DNA of 11,655 nt from an uncultured Bacilli bacterium (GTDB lineage: Bacteria; Bacillota_I; Bacilli_A; RF39; UBA660). Below are positions 1 to 6,476 of this stretch, piece by piece; the first letter of the stretch is position 1, and each line of letters starts with the position of its first letter. The position numbers and the translations under genes were made by a program. The notes below the pieces were generated by a model. It did no database searches and was not told the DNA's origin. It worked only from the letters and a program-made list of their open reading frames with translations. Location of the stretch: NCBI GenBank assembly GCA_944358685.1, contig CALVRQ010000082.1, positions 1 to 11,655 of the forward strand. The letters run 5' to 3'.

Positions 1-649
1 ATATGTTAAAAACGATGTTGAAACTCGTGAGCACACTTCTAACTACGGCGCAAAACTTGCTGTCGAAAAAGGTGAAGAAGTTAAAGCTGGACAAAGACTT
101 ACTCACGGTGCCATTTCACCAAAAGAGTTATTAGTTGTCACTGACCCAATAACAGTACAACAATATATCTTATTTGAAATTCAAAAAGTATATCGTTCAC
201 AAGGTGTTGATATTTCTGATAAACACGTTGAAATTATGGCACGTAGAATGATTTCTAAGATTAGAATTGTTGATTCAGGAGACTCATTATTCTTACCAGG
301 AACAATGGTAAACATCAATAAATTTACTGAAGAAAATAAAGAATTAATCTTAGAAGGTAAACGACCAGCAACCGGTAAACCAGTATTACTTGGTATTACT
401 AAAGCGTCACTTGAAACTGAAAGCTTCTTATCAGCAGCCTCATTCCAAGAAACAACTAGAATCTTAACTGATGCTGCTGTTCACGGAAAAATAGATCACT
501 TAACTGGTTTAAAAGAAAACGTTATTATTGGTAAATTGATACCTGCTGGTACAGGAGCCAAAAAATATCGAGATGTTGAATATACTTTGGAAAATGAAAT
601 GTTTAATGAAGAGCCACTAGAAGCTCTAGAACAAGAACTAATGGATTAA
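1..649 (+). CDS. rpoC: DNA-directed RNA polymerase subunit beta' (RpoC), C-terminal part only
   Basis: The gene enters from the left edge; the reading frame begins at base 2 and gives 215 residues before TAA at 647-649. The translation carries the classic RpoC C-terminal block: [20 protein letters not shown] followed by [11 protein letters not shown] (about residues 60-85 of the visible part), then the [31 protein letters not shown] and LIPAGTG segments. This region forms part of the jaw, the clamp base and the conserved C-terminal domain of the core RNA polymerase, and it lies against the active-site module. An ATG at 236 is internal, because strongly conserved RpoC sequence continues upstream of it. 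Nothing in the visible part is disrupted. The last codons and the stop lie inside the terminator hairpin. In bacteria rpoC normally follows rpoB; that part is outside the window. The identification is very secure. Confidence 0.97.
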   Translation, partial: YVKNDVETREHTSNYGAKLAVEKGEEVKAGQRLTHGAISPKELLVVTDPITVQQYILFEIQKVYRSQGVDISDKHVEIMARRMISKIRIVDSGDSLFLPGTMVNINKFTEENKELILEGKRPATGKPVLLGITKASLETESFLSAASFQETTRILTDAAVHGKIDHLTGLKENVIIGKLIPAGTGAKKYRDVEYTLENEMFNEEPLEALEQELMD

Positions 650-664
650 TTAGTTCTTTTTTCT
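633..664 (+). terminator. Intrinsic terminator of rpoC, overlapping its stop codon
   Basis: A perfect 10-bp stem (633-642 with 649-658, arm AAGAACTAAT) closes a six-base loop and runs into a T-rich tract (T at 657-662, then C and more T). The rpoC TAA at 647-649 sits in the loop and at the start of the right arm, so the hairpin is partly coding. Confidence 0.85.
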
Positions 665-682
665 TTATTTTCTAATCAATAT

Positions 683-712
683 TTGACAAATAAAATGAAA
701 AATGACTATAAT
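683..712 (+). promoter_or_regulatory. Consensus sigma-A-type promoter for the small gene pair
   Basis: TTGACA at 683-688 and TATAAT at 707-712 both match the housekeeping consensus exactly, with an 18-base spacer. The predicted start at about 718-720 gives a leader of about 26 bases before the ATG at 745. It lies just after the rpoC terminator, so the pair is an independent unit. This is the best promoter match in the window. Confidence 0.85.
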
Positions 713-744
713 TAAAAAGGAAATAAAAAAAGGAAGTGAATTAT

Positions 745-1047
745 ATGGAAAAAAAACACGTTATTTTAACCATAGGGGCTAATCATTATGTAATGCCAAT
801 CACGGCATATCATCACAACCGTGGTGATAATATAGTAAGTATGACCTTACCAGACGAAACTAAATTACAAATAAGCATGAATAACACCATTATCGTAACT
901 GGAGAATCTGACTTCATAAATGCTATCTTAGAAACATCAGAAGAAAAATTTTATCAACCAGAGCAAGCAAAACATGGAAAAATTATGTTAAAGAGAATAA
1001 CCAAAGATGCTCCATTTAAACCATTCGGAGGAAATCAAAATGAATAA
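745..1047 (+). CDS. Small protein of unknown function (100 aa), first of an overlapping pair
   Basis: I do not recognise this protein. I chose the ATG at 745 because AGGAAGTGA (731-739) is a well-placed ribosome binding site; the in-frame GTG at 736 lies inside that site and is unlikely to be the start. The first 60 residues look like alternating beta strands (HVILTIGANHYVMPITAYHH, then IVSMTLPDETKLQISMNNTIIVTG). A short helical stretch follows (SDFINAILETSEEKF), then a basic, glycine-containing tail. There are no transmembrane segments, signal peptide, cysteines or tryptophans, so a soluble cytoplasmic protein is likely. It overlaps the next gene by 8 bases, which implies translational coupling. 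It could be a lineage-specific regulator or binding protein, but the sequence does not say which. That it is a real gene is well supported by promoter, ribosome binding site, coupling and terminator. Confidence 0.75.
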   Translation: MEKKHVILTIGANHYVMPITAYHHNRGDNIVSMTLPDETKLQISMNNTIIVTGESDFINAILETSEEKFYQPEQAKHGKIMLKRITKDAPFKPFGGNQNE

Positions 1048-1270
1048 AGAGTATTATATGGATAAAGAAGGACTAGTTCTTTTAAAAAAAGACGTTGGAC
1101 AAATATGGCAATATAGTTTTAGAGCTCACATTTGGTATAATGTTGATGACTTAAAAGGAATAGAAAATCATCCAGAACTCGTTACCAAAATTAGTGAAGA
1201 AAAAGCTAAAAATTTCATTGAACAAATAGAAAATATGCTTAATAACAAAAATCATAAGAAAATAAAATAA
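1040..1270 (+). CDS. Small protein of unknown function (76 aa), second of the pair
   Basis: I do not recognise this protein. The start is the ATG at 1040, preceded by GGAGG at 1027-1031. An in-frame ATG at 1007 lies deep in the upstream gene without a ribosome binding site. The reading frame overlaps the previous gene by 8 bases, so the two are probably translated together at related levels. The protein is charged and soluble-looking. It has an aromatic centre (QIWQYSFRAHIWYNVDDL, about residues 20-37) and a helical lysine- and glutamate-rich C-terminus (ISEEKAKNFIEQIENML). No membrane segment or catalytic motif is visible. The TAA at 1268-1270 lies in the left arm of a terminator, which closes this two-gene unit. 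Confidence 0.7.
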   Translation: MNKEYYMDKEGLVLLKKDVGQIWQYSFRAHIWYNVDDLKGIENHPELVTKISEEKAKNFIEQIENMLNNKNHKKIK

Positions 1271-1306
1271 AATACTTTCTAAAAAGGGGAAGTATTTTAT
1301 TTTCTC
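1265..1306 (+). terminator. Intrinsic terminator of the small gene pair, overlapping the stop codon
   Basis: A 13-bp stem (AAATAAAATACTT at 1265-1277 with 1290-1302) has a 12-base loop and a T-rich 3' side ending near 1306. The stop codon at 1268-1270 is in the left arm. The stem is A/T-rich, with closing C-G and wobble pairs possible at its loop end. Confidence 0.75.
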
Positions 1307-1350
1307 TTAATTAAAAGCTCTACATTATTATAACTTTTTTATTGGAATAA

Positions 1351-1379
1351 TTGCGAAAAATGTCAAATTAATGTATAAT
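1351..1379 (+). promoter_or_regulatory. Promoter for smc
   Basis: TTGCGA at 1351-1356 and a perfect TATAAT at 1374-1379 are separated by 17 bases, the optimal spacing. The predicted start near 1386 leaves about a 20-base leader containing the AGGGTG ribosome binding site (1392-1397). Confidence 0.75.
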
Positions 1380-1405
1380 TAAAAATAGTGTAGGGTGTGA
1401 TAATT

Positions 1406-4345
1406 ATGTATTTAAAATCATTAAAAGCCCATGACTTTAAATCTTTTGCTGATAAAACAAATTTAGAGTTTACCAACGGTATCAACGGAATAGTCGGACC
1501 TAACGGGTCGGGTAAAAGTAACATTGTCGATGCCGTTAGATGGGTTTTAGGTGAACAATCAGTCAAATCATTGAGAGGCGATGGTACTATGACTGATGTT
1601 ATTTTTTCTGGTAGTAAGTCTAGAAATGCCATGAATATAGCATCAGTATCATTAACCTTTGATAACCAAGATAAATATCTTCCTTTTGACTATGATGAAA
1701 TAGAAATCAAAAGACGAGTTTATAAAGATGGAACTAACGAATATTTTCTTAACGGCGAAAGAGTAAGATTAAAAGACTTAAATAACTTACTTTTAGATAG
1801 TGGTATTGCCAAAGAAAGTTTTAATATCATTTCACAAGGCAAAATCGAAAATATTATTTCAAGTAAACCAAGTGACAGAAGGATAATCTTTGAAGAAGCA
1901 TCTGGAGTTTTAAAATATAAAAGAAGAAAAGAAGAAGCCTTGAAAAAACTAGATAAAACTCATGACAATAAAAACAGAATAAATGATATTATATCAGAAT
2001 TGGAAACTAGAATAAAACCATTAGAAGAAGCTAAAGACAAAGCTTTAGAATATAATAAAGTTAAAGATAAACTAGAAAATTTAGAAATAGCTTTAATCAC
2101 TGAAGACATAACCAACATAAACTTTGAATACCATACAAGTAAAGATAAAATAGATTCATTAAACGAAGAAGTTGTAAGATTAATGACTAGTGGTAATCAA
2201 AATGAAGCAAAAATCGAAAAATTTAAAAATAGCATTACATCATTAGATGAACAAATCAAAATCATGCAAAATAAAGTAATTGAATTAACAGCTTTATCAG
2301 AAAGACTAAATAGTAAAAAAACTTTGATTAAAGAAAGACAAAACAATAAACTAGAAGATACTAAATTACATGAAAACATCTTAAACTTAAAAGAGCAAGA
2401 ATTAACCATCAAAAACAGCATTGAAGCCATAAAAAACGAACTTCTCCATCTAAAAAAAGAGTTTCAAAACCTTGAAAACAAAACAGAAAAAGAAGAAGAA
2501 ACCAAAAATCAAATCAAAGTAAGCAAAAATAATTTAGAGACAAGGTTAACTAATTTAATTAGAGAAAAAAATAACCTTGAATTTAAAATAGAGAACTTAA
2601 AAGAAAGCATAGAAAATGGTGGAGCACTACCACTTCCAGTTAGAAGTGTTTTAAATAATCCAAAACTAAGAGGTATTCATAACGCTTTAGGAAACCTTAT
2701 TGAAACCGATGAAAAGTATTCCATAGCTATCACTACCGCTTTAGGATATAATGCCAACAACATCATCACTGACGATGAAAAAGCAGCTAAAGAAGCTATC
2801 AAATACTTAAAAACTATCGGCCGAGCAACCTTTTTTCCGTTAAACATAATAAAACCAAAATATATTGATAATGAAACACTAAATAAATTAACAACAGCAC
2901 GTAATTATATAGATGTTGCTAGTAACTTAGTCAAATATAATCCTAAATATAAAAACATAATCTTAAATCAATTAGGTAACATTATAATAACTAAAGACAT
3001 TGATTCAGCCACCTACATCAGTAAACTAATAAACAATCACTACCGCATTGTCACCTTAGATGGTGAAATCATTCATGTCGGCGGTTCTATGACCGGTGGT
3101 AAACAAAACAAAGTAAGAAATGTTATTTCCGATAAATATGAATTAGAAAATAATCTAAAACAAAAAGACATATTAATATCAAAAATTAAGGAAATTGAAA
3201 ACGAAATTAACGAAGTTGATTATAACCTAAAAGCTAAAGAAGATAAAATATATCTCTTAAATAAAGATAAAATGTTAAAAAATGATGAAATTAATAGTAA
3301 AAATGCAAAATTAATTGAATTAAACACAAATTTAGATCAAATAACTTTTGATATAAATAGTAATAATAAGCTTCTAGAAGGAGGCTTATCAACTGAAGAA
3401 GAAGAAATTTTAAATAAATATTATGCATCTTTAAAAACCAAAAATGAAGCTCAAACCGAATTAGATAGTTTAATCAAAGAAAAACAAAACTTAAATGAAA
3501 CGCTAGAAGATTATGAAGCTTCACTAAAAAAAGAAAATTCATTATACACATCTAAAGCAAGCGAACTAAAAGATTTAGAAATAAAGTCAAGTAGATTAGA
3601 AGTTAAACTAGATAATCTTTTAAATACTTTAACTGATACTTATAGTATGACTTATGATAAAGCCAAAGAAAACTATAAATTAGAAATACCATTTGACGAA
3701 GCAAAAACAGAAGTAAATAAATTAAAAAGAAAAATTAAAGACTTAGGCATCGTAAATTTAACAGCCCCAGAAGAATACGAAGAAGTAAATACAAGATATA
3801 CCTTCTTAAAAAGTCAAATAGATGATTTGACAAATGCCGAAAATACATTACTAGAAATTATTGATGAAATGGACACCGTTATGATCAATGAATTTCAATC
3901 GACATTTAAAATTATAAACGAAAATTTTTCTGAAACTTTTAGAGAATTATTTAAAGGCGGACACGCTGAATTAAAATTAACAGACCCGAGTAATATCTTA
4001 GAAACAGGCGTTGAAATTATTGCTTCACCACCTGGTAAAAAATTAAGTAGTATTACCTTATTATCAGGCGGTGAAAAAACCTTAACTGCTATAAGTCTAC
4101 TATTTGCTATAATAAAATCCAAACCATCACCATTTTGTGTGTTAGACGAAGTAGAAGCCGCCTTAGACGAAGCAAATGTCGATACTTTTGGACAATATGT
4201 TGAAAAATTAAAAACAAAATCACAATTTATCATCATTACTCACAAAAAGAAAACCATGGAATATGCCGATATCTTATATGGAATAACCATGCAAGAATCA
4301 GGTGTTAGTAAACTAGTTAGTGTAAAATTAGAAGATATCGAATAA
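1406..4345 (+). CDS. smc: Chromosome segregation/condensation ATPase SMC, short-armed form
   Basis: SMC dimers, with ScpA and ScpB, organise and separate sister chromosomes by ATP-driven DNA loop formation. The N-terminal head starts FKSFADKTNLEF and has Walker A GPNGSGKSN at residues 31-39 and the SLRGDG region near 55-60. A coiled-coil arm runs from about 165 to 400. The hinge spans about 405-566 and ends in the GGSMTGGKQ signature. The return coil runs to about 800. The C-terminal head has the LLSGGEKTL signature (886-890 for LSGGE), Walker B VLDEVEAALDEAN (D914, E915) and the MQESGVSKLVSVKLE tail. The length is 979 aa against roughly 1,170-1,190 in typical Bacillus-type SMC; the missing length lies in both arms, while head and hinge are complete. 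I chose ATG 1406, after AGGGTG, over the in-frame GTG at 1397. The usual neighbours rnc and ftsY are not adjacent on either side. The identification is certain. Confidence 0.98.
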   Translation: MYLKSLKAHDFKSFADKTNLEFTNGINGIVGPNGSGKSNIVDAVRWVLGEQSVKSLRGDGTMTDVIFSGSKSRNAMNIASVSLTFDNQDKYLPFDYDEIEIKRRVYKDGTNEYFLNGERVRLKDLNNLLLDSGIAKESFNIISQGKIENIISSKPSDRRIIFEEASGVLKYKRRKEEALKKLDKTHDNKNRINDIISELETRIKPLEEAKDKALEYNKVKDKLENLEIALITEDITNINFEYHTSKDKIDSLNEEVVRLMTSGNQNEAKIEKFKNSITSLDEQIKIMQNKVIELTALSERLNSKKTLIKERQNNKLEDTKLHENILNLKEQELTIKNSIEAIKNELLHLKKEFQNLENKTEKEEETKNQIKVSKNNLETRLTNLIREKNNLEFKIENLKESIENGGALPLPVRSVLNNPKLRGIHNALGNLIETDEKYSIAITTALGYNANNIITDDEKAAKEAIKYLKTIGRATFFPLNIIKPKYIDNETLNKLTTARNYIDVASNLVKYNPKYKNIILNQLGNIIITKDIDSATYISKLINNHYRIVTLDGEIIHVGGSMTGGKQNKVRNVISDKYELENNLKQKDILISKIKEIENEINEVDYNLKAKEDKIYLLNKDKMLKNDEINSKNAKLIELNTNLDQITFDINSNNKLLEGGLSTEEEEILNKYYASLKTKNEAQTELDSLIKEKQNLNETLEDYEASLKKENSLYTSKASELKDLEIKSSRLEVKLDNLLNTLTDTYSMTYDKAKENYKLEIPFDEAKTEVNKLKRKIKDLGIVNLTAPEEYEEVNTRYTFLKSQIDDLTNAENTLLEIIDEMDTVMINEFQSTFKIINENFSETFRELFKGGHAELKLTDPSNILETGVEIIASPPGKKLSSITLLSGGEKTLTAISLLFAIIKSKPSPFCVLDEVEAALDEANVDTFGQYVEKLKTKSQFIIITHKKKTMEYADILYGITMQESGVSKLVSVKLEDIE

Positions 4346-4360
4346 ATATCTTCTTTTTCT
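4330..4360 (+). terminator. Intrinsic terminator of smc, overlapping the stop codon
   Basis: A perfect 9-bp stem (AGAAGATAT at 4330-4338 with 4346-4354) encloses a seven-base loop that contains the smc TAA (4343-4345). It is followed by TTTTCT. The stem's left arm encodes the last residues of SMC. Confidence 0.8.
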
Positions 4361-4388
4361 TTGAAAAAAAGATGTTTTACTGTATAAT
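4361..4388 (+). promoter_or_regulatory. Promoter for the ABC-F gene
   Basis: TTGAAA at 4361-4366 and TATAAT at 4383-4388 have a 16-base spacer. The predicted start at about 4394-4396 coincides with the first bases of the ribosome binding site AAAGGTGAT (4394-4402), giving a leader of only about 12 bases. The -35 box directly abuts the smc terminator tract. Confidence 0.7.
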
Positions 4389-4406
4389 GTATAAAAGGTG
4401 ATGAAT

Positions 4407-5999
4407 ATGTTAAAAATCCAAAACCTATCTGTTAGATATGGTAAAAGAGTATTATTTGAAAATGTTAATTTAGAATTTAACGAAGGAAATTGCTATGGTG
4501 TTATTGGCGCAAATGGTGCTGGTAAAAGTACTTTACTTAAAATATTAACTGGTCAAATCGAAAGCACAACAGGTGAAGTTATCAAAAACAAAGGTGAAAG
4601 ATTATCATATTTAAAACAAGATCATAACTTATATAACGATTATACCGTTTTAGACACAGTTATTATGGGAAATGATAGACTATATAAAGTCATGAAAGAA
4701 AAAGATGCCTTATATATGAAAGAAAATTTCACCAATGAAGACGGTATTAAAGTAGGGGAGTTAGAAGCTGAATTTGAAGCTTTAAACGGTTGGGAAGCTG
4801 AAAGTAATGCTTCAATCTTACTTGCTGGATTAGGAATACCAAATAATCTTTATGATGAAAAAATGGCCAATATAAAAGATAAGGATAAAGTCAAAGTCCT
4901 ACTTGCTCAAGCATTATTTGGAGACCCTGATATTTTACTATTAGATGAACCAACTAATGGCCTAGATATCCAAAGCAAAATATGGCTAGAAAACTTCTTA
5001 GGAGATTATAAAGGAACAATAATTTTAGTATCTCACGATAGACATTTTTTAAATACTGTATGTACTCATATGGTTGATATTGATAGAGAAAGAATTCAAA
5101 TAACTATTGGAAACTATGACTTTTGGTATAAATCTAATGAACTAATGCAAAAACAATTAAAACAAGCCAACAAAAAGAAAGAAGAAAAAATTAAAGAATT
5201 ACAATCGTTTATAGCCAGATTCTCAGCCAATGCTTCAAAATCAAAACAAGCAACATCTAGAAAAAAACTTCTAGAAAAAATCACCTTAGAAGAATTAAAA
5301 CCATCAACTAGAAAATATCCTTACATTAATTTTGATTACGAAAGAAGATTAGGTAAAGAAATAATTACTTTAAGTAAAATAAATGTTATGCAAAATGATA
5401 AACCAATATTAAAAAATTTCACCTTAAACATAAAAAAAGACGACAAAATCGCTTTAATAGGCGAAAATGAAATAGCTAAAACAACTTTACTTCAAATCTT
5501 AGCTGGAGAAAAAACACCAGATAGTGGTGAAATTAAAATAGGTACGACCGTTATAACTTCATATTATCCAAAAAACCACGATAAATATTTTGTAACAGAT
5601 GAAAACTTAGTTGAGTGGTTAAGAAAATATTCAGAAAACAAAGAAGACGCTTTTGTTCGAGGCTTTCTAGGTCGAATGTTATTTTCATCAGAAGAAGCTT
5701 TAAAAAAAGTCAATGTTCTATCAGGCGGCGAAAAAGTAAGATGTATGTTTGCTAAAATGATGCTCGGCAAAGGAAACGTACTACTTTTAGATGAACCAAC
5801 TAACCATTTAGATATCGAATCAATAACATCTTTAAACAATGGCTTAAATAAATTCGATGGACCAATAGTCTTTGCAACTTACGATACTGAATTAATCAGC
5901 ACTCTAGCTAATAGATTAATATTAATAAAAGAAGATGGTACATACATTGATAAACAAATGACATATGATGAATATTTAGAAAAATATGAAAAACGTTAG
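4407..5999 (+). CDS. ABC-F family ATPase, YbiT/YkpA type, with a degenerate second ATP site
   Basis: ABC-F proteins are soluble twin-cassette ATPases that bind the ribosomal E site and tune translation; they do not transport. Similarity to E. coli YbiT and B. subtilis YkpA runs along the whole 530 aa. NBD1 has Walker A GANGAGKST (34-42), Q-loop KQDH, Walker B with D180 and E181, and H-loop H210; its signature is replaced by NIKDKDK (155-161). The linker (about 235-310) is a charged coil with SANASKSKQATSRKKLLEKI, the P-site-tRNA-interaction region. NBD2 keeps its signature LSGGE (438-442) and DEPTNHLD (D462, E463). However, its Walker A reads GENEIAKTT (352-360), its Q-loop Gln is K389, and its H-loop His is Y492. 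The NBD1 motif DEPTNHLD reads DEPTNGLD. I chose ATG 4407 after AAAGGTGAT; the GTG at 4398 is inside that site. It has its own promoter and a terminator shared with the convergent gene. Confidence 0.93.
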   Translation: MLKIQNLSVRYGKRVLFENVNLEFNEGNCYGVIGANGAGKSTLLKILTGQIESTTGEVIKNKGERLSYLKQDHNLYNDYTVLDTVIMGNDRLYKVMKEKDALYMKENFTNEDGIKVGELEAEFEALNGWEAESNASILLAGLGIPNNLYDEKMANIKDKDKVKVLLAQALFGDPDILLLDEPTNGLDIQSKIWLENFLGDYKGTIILVSHDRHFLNTVCTHMVDIDRERIQITIGNYDFWYKSNELMQKQLKQANKKKEEKIKELQSFIARFSANASKSKQATSRKKLLEKITLEELKPSTRKYPYINFDYERRLGKEIITLSKINVMQNDKPILKNFTLNIKKDDKIALIGENEIAKTTLLQILAGEKTPDSGEIKIGTTVITSYYPKNHDKYFVTDENLVEWLRKYSENKEDAFVRGFLGRMLFSSEEALKKVNVLSGGEKVRCMFAKMMLGKGNVLLLDEPTNHLDIESITSLNNGLNKFDGPIVFATYDTELISTLANRLILIKEDGTYIDKQMTYDEYLEKYEKR

Positions 6000-6019
6000 A
6001 CTAAAAATCTAACGTTTTT
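5989..6019. terminator. Bidirectional terminator shared by the ABC-F gene and the convergent YqfQ-like gene
   Basis: A perfect 12-bp stem (AAAAACGTTAGA at 5989-6000 with 6008-6019) closes a seven-base loop. Each strand has A-rich 5' and T-rich 3' stem ends, as in two-way intrinsic terminators. The plus-strand stop TAG (5997-5999) and the minus-strand stop TAA (6018-6020) both lie in or touch the hairpin arms, so one element ends both genes. Confidence 0.88.
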
Positions 6020-6368
6020 ATACAAAGAATGTCGGCCCACCACTAGAAACAAATTGGGCACTTTCATTAGGTACATTGTCATTACTTGCACCACCGCCAC
6101 TTGAACTAACATCATTAGAATTACTAAGAGGTGTTTCAATCCTCTTAAATTCATTCATAACTTTAAACATAGTTTTTGCATTTCTAACCATTGGCGCAGC
6201 TTGTTTAACAAGTGGAATCGCTTGATTAACTAACCCCAACGTTCTTTGAGCTCCATTTAAAATACTAGACCAATTAATTCCACTTCTCAAAGTACTACCA
6301 AATAAACCTCTGCCTAACCCAGAAGTTGCAGTAGGCACCATATAATAATAGGGATTATAATAATTCAT
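6018..6368 (-). CDS. Small YqfQ/VrrA-like protein (116 aa)
   Basis: The start is well supported: reading leftwards, GAAAGGGG (6384-6377) precedes the ATG at 6368-6366 by 8 bases. The N-terminus is tyrosine- and proline-rich (MNYYNPYYYMVP), followed by a glycine/arginine patch. The core, about residues 30-77, is INWSSILNGAQRTLGLVNQAIP leading to PMVRNAKTMFKVMNEFKR. From memory this core resembles the Bacillus YqfQ/VrrA family, whose role is poorly understood. The tail is low-complexity (SSSGGGASND) and ends in a hydrophobic GPTFFV. There is no clear signal peptide or transmembrane helix and no cysteine. It is divergent from the GspF-type gene, separated by 108 bases, and convergent with the ABC-F gene. 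Its coding strand differs from every other gene in the window. The family assignment is moderate; that it is a real gene is likely. Confidence 0.65.
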   Translation of the reverse strand: MNYYNPYYYMVPTATSGLGRGLFGSTLRSGINWSSILNGAQRTLGLVNQAIPLVKQAAPMVRNAKTMFKVMNEFKRIETPLSNSNDVSSSGGGASNDNVPNESAQFVSSGGPTFFV

Positions 6369-6476
6369 GATTTATGCCCCTTTCTAAAATATTATATGTT
6401 TTAAATAAAAAAAGTTTTATTTTAAAACATAATATGTTATAATAATTTTAGTGTATGAGAATAGGAAGGTGTCAAG
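6369..6476. promoter_or_regulatory. Divergent promoter region between the YqfQ-like and GspF-type genes
   Basis: On the plus strand, TGTTATAAT (6435-6443) is an extended -10 box for the GspF-type gene. Its -35 region (6415-6420, TTTTAT) is poor, and the ribosome binding site is AGGAAGGTG at 6463-6471. On the minus strand, TATAAT (6396-6391) serves the YqfQ-like gene with no good -35. Between them lies an imperfect inverted repeat (about 6391-6410 with 6415-6433, built on ATTATGTTTTAA and its complement). A 13-base palindrome, AACATA-A-TATGTT, at 6426-6438 touches the plus-strand -10. It may be an operator; the A+T-rich base composition weakens the case. Confidence 0.5.

Noticed and set aside
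1007..1039. Earlier ATG start for the 76-aa gene
   Set aside because: It lies within the upstream coding sequence without a ribosome binding site, whereas GGAGG is placed correctly for ATG 1040.
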